Shown: positions 34,035 through 45,830 of the stretch, in pieces
How positions within the stretch are numbered: position 1 is the stretch's first letter
Layout: the number at the start of each line of letters is the position of its first letter
Assembly: GCA_024704765.1 (NCBI GenBank)
Contig: JAKMXF010000044.1
Coordinates: 1 to 64,000 of the forward strand
From: Oopsacas minuta
Lineage: Eukaryota > Porifera > Hexactinellida > Lyssacinosida > Leucopsacidae
Reading direction: 5' to 3'
Length of the DNA stretch: 64,000 nt
Notes under the pieces: model-generated
Seen by the model: the letters and a program-made list of their open reading frames with translations, nothing else
What the model was told of the DNA's origin: nothing
The model's database searches: none
Position numbers and translations under genes: made by a program

Positions 34035-34600
34035 ACGCTATTGCCTCTACAGCAGAAATTTACACGTTTTGTTCTAAGGATGTGTTCATACAAAAACGCA
34101 TAAAGTTTATTATAACAAATTTGCTGCATCTAGAGTAAGTGTATTGACCCTCGATAACATATTTTTGCCAATGATTACCTATAACTTGGTAAACTTTATA
34201 GATATTGCCAAATCCTCTTGCAAACATGTTCTATATTCCCAACTTTCTATACCCTGATAATACATTTTGACGCAATCTTGAATATAACCAAATATGACAT
34301 AATTGATGATTGCGTCATAATTGTTTGATATTTGACATAAAATGTATAATAAGGGTATCGGAAGTAGGGTATATAAATCTTGTTTCCAAAACGATTTTGG
34401 CATATCTATAAAGGTTGTCAAGTTATAGGTAAAGATTGACTAAATATAGCATCCATGATCACTACAATAACTTTAGAACACGCCGAATTTATCATTACGA
34501 ATATCTCATATTTCTGTGCGAATACACTCTTATTACAAAATTTATTAATTTTTGTAGTTGTAGAGGCAATAGTTTTTTCTTTACAGTGCTTTCAAATTGG
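34035..34600. repeat. fold-back element, copy 2, about 560 bp
   Basis: Arms extend from CTATTGCCTCTACA at 34039 to its inverse TGTAGAGGCAATAG near 34573. Further inward are ATTACCTATAACTTG / CAAGTTATAGGTAAAG and CTATACCCTGATAATACATTTT / AAAATGTATAATAAGGGTAT, centred near 34305. The two ORF-like stretches here (34179-34421 and 34495-34716, both - strand) are by-products of the repeat. Confidence 0.7.
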
Positions 34601-35093
34601 GACATTTTGTTGACATAATTGCTTGGAAAGTCATTTCGATCCGAAAATTTATTTGTAGGTATAGATTTTTGTTTAATGTAATTTTCAATACTAGACTTAT
34701 TCGTTAGAAAATACACATTATGAATTCAAATAGACATCCCTATCTAAATATATTTATTAGTATTCTATCCCCATTTCAAATATTAGTTAGCGCGCCATTA
34801 CCTTATGCATAGAATGCTATGATCTATTCTAAAATAGATTTTTACCAGTATCAACCTATTCATCAGTTCATGATTCCATAGTTGTCCTGTCACACTTTTC
34901 CAAAGTTTAGACTCACGGTTTTGAACACACTTTCACTTTGATTGTTCCTTTCCCACTTAAATTTTTCTGAGGATTTGTGGGTGTTAGAGTAAATCATAAC
35001 GAAATACCTATTATTACGTTATCTTATGAATTGTACCCTAATCTCTTGCATTATATCAAAATGAGTTAAGAAACAATGTGCTTATTCACAAAC

Positions 35094-37008
35094 GGGGGCG
35101 CGGCAATTGATCGACTTTAGAATTGATTTATCCTAACCCTGACTAATATTATTGAGAATATAATGATTTAATTAATGAATTGAGAAAAGTTATTGAATGA
35201 AAAATGGAAAACAACAGTAAATACATTGGAGAGAAAAAATTGAGTAAAAATTTTGAATCTTTGCTCTATATTGCACCTGCATATTGGACATTTTTCCAAG
35301 GATGCACTGCATTCCCTACAACATTTTGCATGCCTACAAGGAAGAAATAAGACTGTTGTTACTCTCTGAAGTAAGCACACACAACAATTAACCTGAATAT
35401 CATCTTCAGGCTCTTCATCCGACAATGACTCATCTGGGCAATCCCCAAGCAGGTTTATTGGGTTTGTATCCAGGTGGATAGAGCTAGCTATTGCATCCAC
35501 ATATTGAGTTGGACTATATTCTCCCGACACAAGCTTTTCTTTGCATTGAGCACGAAACGAATCATTTTGGATGTCCTTCAACTTACGACTCCTAGTAATG
35601 TTAATACCTTTTGCTAGGCGCTGAATATCTAAATCTGTATCCTGTATCGTCTTATTGAGGATTTCAATAAAAAACCATACACGCGGGTGAGAGACCACGA
35701 TGTCCTTTTTTAGTCTACAGTGGTAGTTCTCTGCTCCATTATTTGTGACATGTTGGCAGTTAAAAATAGATAATTCGTTCCTAGGAATAGAAATAATCCA
35801 TTGAAGTCCTAAATACTTCTTAAAAATTGTATATTGATTCATATTAACTTCATTAAGAGGCAAATCTCTCACTTCCAGTTGATTGAATACAGATATAATC
35901 TGATCTTCAGGAAGAAAAGGAAGAGTCATAAATGATCTAACTAGTTTTTTAAAATCTGCATTATTGTGATAAACAGTTGACAGACCTAACTTTTGTATTT
36001 TCCGCCAAATACATTGAGTATAGTGAAAATGACATCCTCGTAGATGAATACCTTGGAACTCTCTCTTTACAGATTTCTAACCCCCTTCTCCCAATCAGAC
36101 ATTCCATGGATAGGTTTTAGTTGCGGAACATGTTCGTGTATTCTAGCTAGAACAGTTGTATAGATTTCCTCATGCTTGGATGTAAGGAGACAATGGATAA
36201 CCGGCAGTACATTGCGTCCAATGCGGGCGAAAATAGTCCACAATTGATAGAACTGGGATGGTACCGTATAAAATGTACCATCAAAATAAATGTGATCCAC
36301 TTCAGAGAGAGAAATCTTTATCTTACCTGAGAAAAATATCACACCAGTTTCACAACCTACTTGTACTTCACCTTTGTAGTATATATCAAAATCAGATGAT
36401 ACAATGAGTTGACAAAATTCAGTAGCATCTTTAGGAATAGGTGGTTCAATTTCTCTTCTTGCTCGATACATTGCACTCTCTAAAGTTTTGTATGACACAT
36501 CAATTGCAGAAGGATCATCACGAACAACATCTTTGAACACTTTAGATAACCTTTCACGTGAAGATCTCGCCGCAGAAACACATTAGATTTTAGAACTAAA
36601 ACTTCAGTATTATAATCAGAAACTAGATGGTTATGGTCTTTTAAAGGATCAATAGTATTGGATTCAGAATTTAACTTTGCGGATCCTTTACACTTTACTT
36701 TCTGATGTAAAACACATCGGAGATAGATTACCCCAGGTCTGGCTTTGTGTTGAGTGTATTTAAAACCATCTGGAGTGTTCCCCTTTTATGTTTATAATTT
36801 CCGCAAACGTAGTCCATGTTAAGAATGATAATAAAGTTAGAGATAGGTACGTATTCGAATAAGCAATTGGTGAAATGTACACTTATTTATACAATGAAAT
36901 GTTTCTGAGTATACATTTTACAGTTTCATTTGTTTGGTTTACAATTCATCGACAATTGTATTTTCGATCAATTGCAAACCTTAGAAAGTCGATGAATTGC
37001 AGGCGCTT
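35094..37008 (-). mobile_element. Mutator-like element (MULE), 1915 bp, 9-bp TSD
   Basis: The left terminal sequence GGGGGCGCGGCAATTGATCG faces AAGCGCCTGCAATTCATCGAC (read inward from 37008). Flanks TTCACAAAC (35085-35093) and CTCACAAAC (37009-37017) form a 9-bp duplication with one mismatch, the length typical of MULEs. One nearly intact transposase gene on the - strand fills the element. Confidence 0.88.
35168..36850 (-). pseudogene. MULE transposase with FLYWCH and RING fingers, one frameshift
   Basis: The N-terminus is a FLYWCH-type zinc finger on the - strand around 36770-36610 (GFKYTQHKARPG, IYLRCVLHQ, CKGSAKL, DHNH). The MULE domain follows: EVDHIYFDGTFYTVP with the first Asp, GMSDWEKGVR with the second, and TNNGAENYHCRLKK with the Glu. 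The C-terminal 70 residues carry a C3HC4 RING: NCCVCL, LPCRHAKCCREC, EKCPICR. The only clear lesion is a one-base deletion near 36065, between GVR and KSVKREFQG; after it a 253-codon frame runs to the stop at 35168. The start codon of the FLYWCH exon is not clear. FLYWCH-MULE proteins are common in invertebrates; the RING addition suggests ubiquitin-ligase activity, which is inference. Confidence 0.85.
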
Positions 37009-38817
37009 CTCACAAACTATCAATTCCAATCAATATCTAGGCACATTGGCTGAAAGAGAGTGATTTATTGCTTATTATTTGGTTCTAGATAATCCATTTT
37101 TACACTTTCAAAACTAATATATTTTGTCACTTTCATCTACTATCAGTTAATAGAAACTAAAAGAAGTTATTACAATAAAATATCTACCCAATCTATGCAG
37201 TATAGCTTTACTTTATCCCTCAAATCCTCGCTATTATTTGATGCTACCAATAGATTTGATAATGTGTTATTTAGGATATTTTGGGGACACAGACATATGC
37301 ATGTAATATTATCGCTTTGTCTGTACTTGTGCGTGTCTAAATATTTATTTTTGATTGTATTATCATAATCTACAGTTTCAAACCATTTATAGTTCACTCG
37401 ATGAAACGCCAGAAGTTTTAACATCAAATATCCTTCGGACTGCGAGAAAATCGTATTTTACTATGTCTTCAAGTTTATTTGGTTGTGTTAGAAAAAACTA
37501 ATATGTTTAAGTTTAAATATAAATTCTAGATTTAATATATGTTCCACTAAGCTCTAATAGAAATTCCTCCTCCTAAGTTACAATTGCTTAATTTACAATA
37601 TTGAAACTTGATTTATCTTGATTACCTGCAGTATGCATTTTTCGATTAATAGGAACATACTGACATTCGTTACCTTATCAACCAATACACTTCTCATTCA
37701 GAATGAAATTACATCTTTCTTAGTTTGAAGATATCCTGAATTCTATTTTATCCTCGATTTAATTTTTTAAGAGTATAAACTCAGCCTATTTCCACCTAAA
37801 TGCCCACACCTCGTTCTTTAACCATTTGCGAATCCCTGACTAACTATTTCTCTAAATTTTCAGTAATACAGTTCTTTAACTCCGAAATTTAATTATGTAT
37901 GTGAATACCCCTAATTAGTACTTTTAGTCGGATTGAAATGGTTACATTATATGTTATACCCACGAAACGAGCATAAGTTTCTTGGTGGTGTCAACTAGCT
38001 GTTTGAATTGGCACTCAGAACTTTCTGTTCTATGCCCTAAATATGAAACTGAAAATTATGTACTTTTTAATGGCACTTCTCAAATTGTGTAGAATTGTTG
38101 GACTTTCTACGTAGAATCTACTGCCCTAGTTACACAAACCTCAGGAATCAAAAGTTGTATACTTAATTCTCTTGGTGAGAGTTATTTCTCATTAGTGAAT
38201 TAAGAATTCGGGCCCTGGCCAATTCCCCCGCCTGCCTTTCCTTGACGCTGCTACCTTAAGTACACTTATAATATTTCTATCAAACCGGAAGGAGTTAATT
38301 TAAATATATTTGAAATTACTACACTATTTATTTAAATCTTGCAATTTGTTTTCGACACAAAATTATATATCCCCTTCATCTCACTTCTCGTTATCTGCCT
38401 TGGCTAACTTTTATTTTGTTGTTCAGTAACCGAAATGCTACAAGAATACATTCTATTCTCTACTTTTGCAATTGTTTTGGACTAATGTCTATACATCATA
38501 TATTGACCTGAGTAAGTAGAAATTACTGATTCTGTGAGAGTATAAGAATTTAGTGGCTCTTCCAGGGAGCATTGCCCCCGGAATCTTAACCTGAGATATT
38601 AAACTCTCCCATGAAAATTTTCCTCCAACTTACCCTACAGTCAGAGTGTGGAGACTTCAACCATTATTTGTTTGTGTATGACAGTGTGTCTGCGTACATA
38701 TTTATTAATCTATATATTTACTTTGCCTTGAATTGATTGAAGAAAACACAATTATCCCCCTGGCCCCTTGACTTTCCGACTTGGCGCCGCCACTCAAGTA
38801 ATTATTCAATTTTTCTA
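37009..38817. other. non-coding interval upstream of the POLA1 exon
   Basis: No upstream POLA1 exon could be recognised here, so the N-terminal third of that gene is either short exons I cannot see or lies elsewhere. GGGCCCTGGCC..CC near 38211 and CCCCTGGCCCCTTGACTTTCCGACTT near 38755 look like two copies of one dispersed repeat. Confidence 0.45.
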
Positions 38818-41800
38818 GGACCCGAATCTCCATTTGATCATAAAGATGTGATTTCTTCTGTAATAAAACAAGTTGATAATTCTCAGGATGTAGATTTTAG
38901 CACGATTAATGAGGATTCTATATCACATTCCAAAGATCGTAATGAATCTTCATTTTTTTTCCTCGATGCAGAAGAACCCGATATCAAAGCCTTTGAGTTG
39001 CCTGGTGTTGTTTTATTATTTGGGAAGCTTCGTTTTTATAAGGATAATCATCAACCTTTTGATAAAAAACCAATTGATTGTTCATGTTGTTGCGTAGTTC
39101 AAGATATTCCCCGTATTGTGTATCTGTTACCGAAGAATCCCTATTCTAGCGACAACTTTGTGACATGTTATGAGGAGTTCAATCGCATTGCCAACACCCT
39201 CCATATTTTGGAGTTTTCATCTCGCATAGTTAAAAAATCTGTTTGTTTTACATTTCATGATATTCCTTCTGGGTCAGACTTTTTAGAAATTCGATATTCA
39301 AGACAATATCCGAATATCCCAAACGACCTTGTATGTGATTCATTTTTTTGTTTCTCAAATACAACCGAAAACGTTTTAGAAACTTTGCTAGTTCATAATG
39401 GGATAAAAGGTCCATGTTGGCTCAGTTTGTTTGACTTTACCATATTGTCTTCAAATACATTTTCCTGTTGTAAAATAACTCTTTCGTTGCGGGGCTTACA
39501 CAATATAGTTGTTCAATCCTTTCAACCATCACCTCCAAAATTTCTTGCTTTGAGCTTATGTATTAAATACATAGAGTCTAATATTCCTGAATCTAATAAA
39601 GAGATTGTGATTCTAGCTTATTGTATCGATAAAAATAGACAAATAGAGGATGCAACATTGAATGATTCTTTCGGTCCTTATATTATTAACATATGCGATA
39701 TTTACAAAGATCCTGCTCTAGCACAAAAAGAAAATATGAATATTGACACTGTCGGAAAGGATATTACTATTCTTTTTCACGAAGATGAAAATTCACTATT
39801 GATGCATTTTAGTGATCAATTATATTCTCTTAATCCCGATTTCATTTTTGGATATGATACGAATTTTTGGCTTGACCTCATTTCTGCAAGATTACAAGTT
39901 CACCACATTCGTAAGTTCTCTTTTATTGAGAAGCTCAAACGCAAAACATACAAATTTTCCAGGAAGACTTTTCATACCACTATATCTTTCGGACGTGTGG
40001 TTTTCGATTTATGCCATTCATCAAAAGAATTTATTAAACTCGATTATTACGATATTCCTTCCATTACATCCTTTGTATTTAACCGAAGACACTACACATT
40101 GAATCATACACAAGTTAAGGATATCTTTTTAGACTCTACTGATCGATTAAGAGATCTTGTTGAAAATGTGATTACTGAATCTGAACTAATATTGCTCTTG
40201 GAAAATGAATTAAATATTATTAAATTAGCTTATCAATTAACAATCCTTGCAGGAAATATATTATCTAGAACATTATTAGGTGGAAGAGCAGAACGCAATG
40301 ATTTTCTCTTACTTCATGCCTTCCATGCTAGGAACTATATTTTGCCACAAAAACATACTCTAATCGCACCTGAAAACAATTCAGAATTTTTGAACAAAGT
40401 AGATTCTCACAAAAAGAAGTCCACATTTTCTGGAGGTTTAGTATTTGAACCAAAAAAAGGTCTTTATAATACATTTACTTTAGTCTTAGACTTCAATAGT
40501 CTATATCCCTCGTTGATTCAAGAGTATAATATTTGTTTCAGTACAATTGATATCAACTCTACTGAGGATCCCTGCCTTCCACCAGGTAACAGCAAGAATC
40601 TTGGTGTAATCCCTCAGGAATTGCAGCTCCTTGTGAAAAAACGAAAAGAATTAAAACTTCAAATGAAAAATTTTTCTTTGAATTCATATGAATATAGTAA
40701 ATTGAATATTTGTCAGAAGGCCTTAAAACTAACTGCAAATAGCATTTATGGGTGCCTTGGATATTCTCATTCTAGATTCTTTGCTAGGTCTTTGGCTTCA
40801 TTAGTTACTTCACTTGGGAGAGAAGTATTATCCAGTACTAAATTCTTTGTTGAAAATCAGTTTGGGTTAGAAGTTATCTATGGCGACACTGATTCGATAA
40901 TGATAGATACAAAGCTTACGAATATTAATCAAGTTAAATCTCTCGGGAATCAATTAAAAACTAAAATAAACGATATACATAATTTGCTTGAAATAGACAT
41001 CGATTCCATTTATAGGCGTTTGTTGCTTCTAAGAAAGAAAAAGTACGCGGCTTTATCAGTTAACCTGTCTACTGATGGAATATATACTGAAATAATTGAC
41101 TTGAAAGGCTTGGATATCATCCGTCGTGATTGGTGTTGTATAACGAAAAAATGTGGCCGATTTGTCATTGAAACTATTTTAAACAACAATCATGACACTC
41201 TTGTTCAAAAGTTGCGTGATTATCTTTCAGCGTTCTCTGACAGAATTCGAAATGATTTAAGTGATATTGATGAATTTATCATATATAAAACTTTAAACAA
41301 GTTACCAGAAGAATATGCTGATTGCAATGCCTATCCACATGTCGCAGTTGCAAAGTGGCTAAAAAACAATGGCGGCATAACTGCAATCGGTCATGTAATA
41401 CCATATGTGATATGCAATGATGGAACTAATAGTAATCCGCTTCGAAGGGCATATCACCCTGATCGACTACGGAAATCCCTCGCAGCCTATGACTCACAAC
41501 TCTACATTGACAAGGAATATTATCTTTCTAATCAGATTTTCCCAGTAATCTCGAGGCTTTGTGCGCCACTTATTGATTCAAAGGTAATTTCTGAGTTTTT
41601 AGGCCTTCATTCAGTATCGTTGGCCAAAGAATGTGTTTTAAGTGAAAAGCAACGTAAGGGAACTTCCGATGCCGAATTATCACTCACTTGTCCCCATTGT
41701 AAAATACAATTTTTCTGTCTTTTACCCACTGTTTCTAACTCAGTTATTAGTTGTACAAATTGCCTTCTTGAGATTTGTTATCAAAATTTGTTGTTCGGTA

Positions 41801-42105
41801 TTGTATTGAACTTTCGTGAGCATATAAAGATGTTATATTTTAGAGAGCAGAAATGTACTGAATTCTTTTGTTCCTTTATCACTAAAGACTTAAATTTTAT
41901 CAATAATATTGATTCACCTTGTAGCCTATGTTTTAAATGTAATCAGGGCATTATGAAATCTATGTTACCAACCTTCTCCATATCTAAGAAACTTAATTCC
42001 TTAGGCACCTTTTACTCAAGTTTTCCATCACTTTTACAGAATTCTTATAATATTTTTTTGACGCATTCTAGCTTCAACACTGTATGTTTACTTGATTTAT
42101 TTTAG
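38818..42105 (+). CDS. POLA1: DNA polymerase alpha catalytic subunit, main exon
   Basis: The product elongates the RNA primer in the nuclear pol alpha-primase complex at replication start. The exon is taken to begin after TTTTTCTAG at 38817, because upstream codons from the in-frame ATG (38737) resemble a repeat. It starts near the LDAEE..PGVVLLFGK block, so some 300 N-terminal residues found in other animals are missing. Numbering from 38737: LLGGRAERNDFLLLHAF precedes motif A DFNSLYPS (Asp 585), motif B KLTANSIYGCLG (664-675), motif C YGDTDSIM (Asp 717 and 719) and KKKYAAL. No exonuclease DIE motif is present, as expected for pol alpha. Two C-terminal zinc modules are kept (CPHC..CTNC and CTEFFC..CSLC), and the end CLLDLF aligns with the usual terminus. 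The 1,095-codon frame is intact, implying selection. Confidence 0.95.
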   Translation, partial: GPESPFDHKDVISSVIKQVDNSQDVDFSTINEDSISHSKDRNESSFFFLDAEEPDIKAFELPGVVLLFGKLRFYKDNHQPFDKKPIDCSCCCVVQDIPRIVYLLPKNPYSSDNFVTCYEEFNRIANTLHILEFSSRIVKKSVCFTFHDIPSGSDFLEIRYSRQYPNIPNDLVCDSFFCFSNTTENVLETLLVHNGIKGPCWLSLFDFTILSSNTFSCCKITLSLRGLHNIVVQSFQPSPPKFLALSLCIKYIESNIPESNKEIVILAYCIDKNRQIEDATLNDSFGPYIINICDIYKDPALAQKENMNIDTVGKDITILFHEDENSLLMHFSDQLYSLNPDFIFGYDTNFWLDLISARLQVHHIRKFSFIEKLKRKTYKFSRKTFHTTISFGRVVFDLCHSSKEFIKLDYYDIPSITSFVFNRRHYTLNHTQVKDIFLDSTDRLRDLVENVITESELILLLENELNIIKLAYQLTILAGNILSRTLLGGRAERNDFLLLHAFHARNYILPQKHTLIAPENNSEFLNKVDSHKKKSTFSGGLVFEPKKGLYNTFTLVLDFNSLYPSLIQEYNICFSTIDINSTEDPCLPPGNSKNLGVIPQELQLLVKKRKELKLQMKNFSLNSYEYSKLNICQKALKLTANSIYGCLGYSHSRFFARSLASLVTSLGREVLSSTKFFVENQFGLEVIYGDTDSIMIDTKLTNINQVKSLGNQLKTKINDIHNLLEIDIDSIYRRLLLLRKKKYAALSVNLSTDGIYTEIIDLKGLDIIRRDWCCITKKCGRFVIETILNNNHDTLVQKLRDYLSAFSDRIRNDLSDIDEFIIYKTLNKLPEEYADCNAYPHVAVAKWLKNNGGITAIGHVIPYVICNDGTNSNPLRRAYHPDRLRKSLAAYDSQLYIDKEYYLSNQIFPVISRLCAPLIDSKVISEFLGLHSVSLAKECVLSEKQRKGTSDAELSLTCPHCKIQFFCLLPTVSNSVISCTNCLLEICYQNLLFGIVLNFREHIKMLYFREQKCTEFFCSFITKDLNFINNIDSPCSLCFKCNQGIMKSMLPTFSISKKLNSLGTFYSSFPSLLQNSYNIFLTHSSFNTVCLLDLF

Positions 42106-42312
42106 AAAATATCTTGAAATGTTATTCATTGATATTCATACTATTACCTATTCGTTCTTATTATATTTCTGTTCAATTTGAATAACAAGTTGAAAATATT
42201 TCACGATCTATCTCCTACGGAGTTTCTGAAATTATCTAATGGAAAAATCCAAGAACTTTGGATAATACCCCAAGAGTTGGTGCAAAGGATTGACTGGTCT
42301 GAAATAGTGGTA

Positions 42313-43616
42313 CAAGGGTTGTTCAATAAATAATGAGACTGTTTTTCACAATTTATATAGTAAACCTATGCTTATCATAATTGATGATCAAATGTTTCGA
42401 TAAATTCCCCCTTTAACTTTATACACCGTTTCCGTCGTTCTGGTAACTTTACCAGCCTAGTTATAAAATTCTTTAGGGGGTCCCTTTTTTCCACTGTCTT
42501 ACTTCATACTTCAGCCGTTTGAAATCCTCAAATCTCTTCCCTCGAAGAGGTCTCTTCATCTCTCCAAACAGCCAGTGATCGCTGGGAGCCAGGTCTGGAC
42601 TATACGGGGGTGAGAGAGGCATTCGAACCCTAAGTCCTCAATTGCAGCCATTGTCTTGGAGCTTACATGGGGCCTGGCGTTGTCATGTTGCAGCAATACA
42701 CCACGTGTCAACTTGCCTCGCCTCTCACATGTAATCACTTGACGCAATTCTTTCAATTCGTCAACGTAATAATCATTATTTATGGTTATCTTCTCAGGCA
42801 ACCAGTCGAGTGTAAAATTCCTTCCCTATCCCAAAATACTGTTGCCATTCTCTTCCCTGCTGATTTTGTGGCCTTTACCTTGATGGGTAGAGGTTCATCA
42901 AGGCTCTTCTACTGCTTCGATTGAGTTTTGCTCTCTGGTTCATAATAATAAACCAAGTTTCATCCCCAGTTACTATACGATGCAAAAGGTTTTTCTCTGA
43001 CTTGTATCTTGAAAGTAATTCTTTGGTAACTCTGACCCTTTCGCGTTTTTGTTCTTTTGAAATAAGTTTTGGGATCCAACGCGCAGTTACCCTCGACATT
43101 TCCAGATATTCAGTGATAATCGAGTGTAGTGTGGCTTTTGACATACCTACCCTCTCTTCTAACTCTCGCAAGGTTGTTCGTCTGTCCTCGTCCAAAATTG
43201 TTTGGACCCTCTCGATATTACTGCGGGTTTTTGAGGAAGTCGGACGACATGGACGAGGGTCATCGTGGAGTTCCTCATCGCAATTATCAAAACGTTCGAT
43301 CCATCTATATATGGTGGCTTTCGAATGACATTCATCACCGAAAATATCCTGTATTTGACAAAGAATGTACGAGCCAGTGTTCCCCTTTTTCGACAGGGAG
43401 CAAATTATTTTTAGTTTTCCTTCTCTGCTAAAATCCATTAGTTGAAAAAAGTAACCTATACAAATGAAACTTTATACTAAAGAATATGTTAGTAGAGTAT
43501 ATTGTATCGAAGTTTGACAATCAAGTTAGGCTTGTACTCTGATATTAGGCTTAGAGCTGTATTAACTAGAATATGAATTCGATACATTAGCCTCCTTACT
43601 TATTGAACAACCCTTG
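42313..43616 (-). mobile_element. mariner transposon with both ends, 1304 bp
   Basis: CAAGGGTTGTTCAATAAATAA at 42313 and its inverse (…CTTACTTATTGAACAACCCTTG) ending at 43616 are the terminal repeats. TA is present at 42311-42312 and 43617-43618. The element sits about 200 bp downstream of the POLA1 stop codon, so it may overlap that gene's 3' UTR. Confidence 0.94.
42480..43438 (-). pseudogene. mariner transposase pseudogene
   Basis: The frame opens at 43438 (MDFSREGKLKIICSLSKKGN) and is continuous through both HTH units (KATIYRWIERFD, TTLRELEERVGMSKATLHSI) to IVTGDETWF with the first catalytic Asp. It breaks near 42880. The second Asp motif LLQHDNARPH and the third, YSPDLAPSDHWLFGEMK, are in two other frames, so at least two frameshifts exist. 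All three catalytic Asp codons survive. It is distinct in sequence and termini from the mariner at 4.0 kb. Confidence 0.9.
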
Positions 43617-43796
43617 TACTTGGCTTCCAATGAGTAGCAAATGGTAGAACACCAGGTGAATAATCAACACACTATATTATATCACATATAATGTGATTCT
43701 AGTTTTGCTACGGAGGTGAAACGGAAAAATTTTGATAATATGGTCCAGTGCTCCGCGGACCATTAGCTTATCTGGGTCTTGTCTCCAAAGATTTGA

Positions 43797-43820
43797 ATTA
43801 TTATTATTATTATTATTACA
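43797..43820. repeat. (ATT)n microsatellite
   Basis: Seven uninterrupted ATT trinucleotides. Simple repeat, no gene context. Confidence 0.95.
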
Positions 43821-44394
43821 GAGCGTTGCAGACCACTTATGTATGGTGAATAAGTATATTTTGAAAAATTTTAAGCGAATCATTATTATTAAGATAATTT
43901 ACTCAATCGTTTGTCCAGAATCTCTCAAATTTCTCAAATATTTGTTCTATACACAAATTTGAAATGTATGTGACGTTACCTCCAACAGAAACTACTTAGT
44001 TTTTGAATAGCCATATTATTCGGTCTGACCTGTGACTCCGCTCCTGTACGTTCCGGACCGGTTCTAAAACAACAGTACCTGTCTGATCCGGTCCGGGCAG
44101 TTCCTTAATTATTATGAACCGTCGCGACTCAAATAGCACAGTATTCCTGATATATATCAACAGTTAAATACTAATAGAACTTTAACACAACTAAGATGTC
44201 ATTTTGGCCAATCTTTAGGCAAGTTTTCATAAATAACTCGAATTTAGTGTTTTTGGGGTGATCGGCCAAAGGTGGAATAATTCTTGTTAATATGGCATCA
44301 ATACGTCTCTGCTTCAGTGTACGAGTATTGGCTGAGAGGTTCTCGATCTTAACGAGAACGACTTTGACTATTGAGTTATTTAATAATTAGTTTT

Positions 44395-45830
44395 CAACAT
44401 AGTCTAGGCACTTTTCCCAACGGTGCTATAGTGCTTTAATCCCGACTGAAAAGAAAGATTCTTCCTATAGGTCAGTGTTTCTCAACGTCCGACATCGCAT
44501 TCTCCCTTATCGGCACCCAGGGTCTTCCATAGCTTCACTATCTTTGAATCATCATTATTCCTTAATTTTTGTAATAGTAATGAATAATTTACAGTCAATA
44601 CTGTTACCGAACAAGTATTAAACCTCATAAATATCAAACGCATTTCTATATTCGATGAATACTTCTATGTTTGGTGCTTAATTAATAATATTTGTTTAGA
44701 TATCATAATATAAATATTTGTCCAAGTTCTGAACCCGGCCAAGTTGAAATTAATTCACTAGATGAACCGGTCGTCAGTGACCCATTAGGTCTGGTGGATA
44801 ATCCTCGAACATAATCCTCCCCTGGCTAAAATTCCTCCCCAGGGGCGTCAAGTGGACCCCTTTGAGAATCACTGCTGTAGGTCTAATTATTCCTCAACAG
44901 CGGAGATGACGTCATTATCTGCATAATGGTTGCCAGCCAAGTGGTTTTTCATGTTAGGGAATAGATGATAGTCAGAAGGTGCCAGATCTGCAAAATATGT
45001 TGGGGTGACTAATTATTTCGAAACCGCATCCATGTATTACAGCCATCACTACTAGCGATTTGCAGTCAGGCGCATTGTCCTGATGGAACAACAAGCCATT
45101 CATCAGTCTTCCATAACAATTTGTTTTGGTGTTCTCACGTAGTTCCTTCATCAGGTTAAGATTGTATTGGCCATTTATTGTCTGACTCCTTTGAAAGGTA
45201 GTCCAGGAGTATTATTCCTTTTGAATCCCATTAAACTGAAGCCATTACCTTGTCAGCTGATGGAACAGTCTTTGCCTTCTTCGGAGATGGAGATGACGGA
45301 GGCTTTCACAGTTTAGACTTTTGCTTCGTCTCTGCTTCGAAGTTGTAGGTCCAAGTTTCTTCCATGGTTACAAATCGCTTAGAGAATTCGCAAGGATAAA
45401 CTAGAAGACGAGATAAGTTGTTACGTGTCATGTTGAACCTGACTCGTTTTCTGCCTGGGTTTAGAAATCTGGGAACCCATCGTGCTGAAACCTTTCTCAT
45501 ACGAAGTACCTCTGTCAACTATTCTCTACTTTCTTATGAGAGATCCCAACTATGCTGGATAGGTAGCGAAAAGTCAGCAGTCGATCAGCCATAAAAATAT
45601 CATGAACCATATGAACATTTTCTTGAGTGGAGGCAGTTGAAGGGCTCCCAGATCTTTGGTCATCTTCGAGGCTCCAGCTGCCCATTGCTTAACCGTCGAA
45701 ATGAAGGCGCATCGTCCCCCAAGGTTGACACCATATACTTATGAGTAACTGATGGAGTTAGACTCTGGATCTGTAGGTACTTGGTGACAGCACGCAGCCT
45801 AGTTGGCCATTTTCTTGAAAAATGTCTAGT
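44395..45830 (-). pseudogene. mariner transposase pseudogene, heavily decayed
   Basis: The best piece (45518-45306) reads VLRMRKVSARWVPRFLNP ... RFVTMEETWTYNFEAETKQ. The GDETW motif has become MEETW, so the first catalytic Asp is gone. Other bits, read in shifting frames, include a second-Asp-like region near 45065 and a tail near 44400-44450. The C-terminal part is interrupted by the MITE. This is the most degraded mariner of the window. Confidence 0.75.
44473..44874. mobile_element. hAT-type MITE inserted in the mariner, 402 bp
   Basis: The ends are CAGTGTTTCTCAACG and, inverted, CAGTGATTCTCAAAGGGG. The flanks CTATAGGT (44465-44472) and CTGTAGGT (44875-44882) are an 8-bp duplication with one mismatch. 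There is no coding capacity. The terminus differs from the MITE at 16.5 kb. Confidence 0.88.

Noticed and set aside
34179-34716. ORFs inside the fold-back element
   Set aside because: They arise from AT-rich inverted arms and occur as paired shadows.
38737-38817. First 27 codons of the POLA1 open frame as true N-terminus
   Set aside because: They precede a strong TTTTTCTAG acceptor, resemble a dispersed repeat also seen near 38211, and match nothing in pol alpha.
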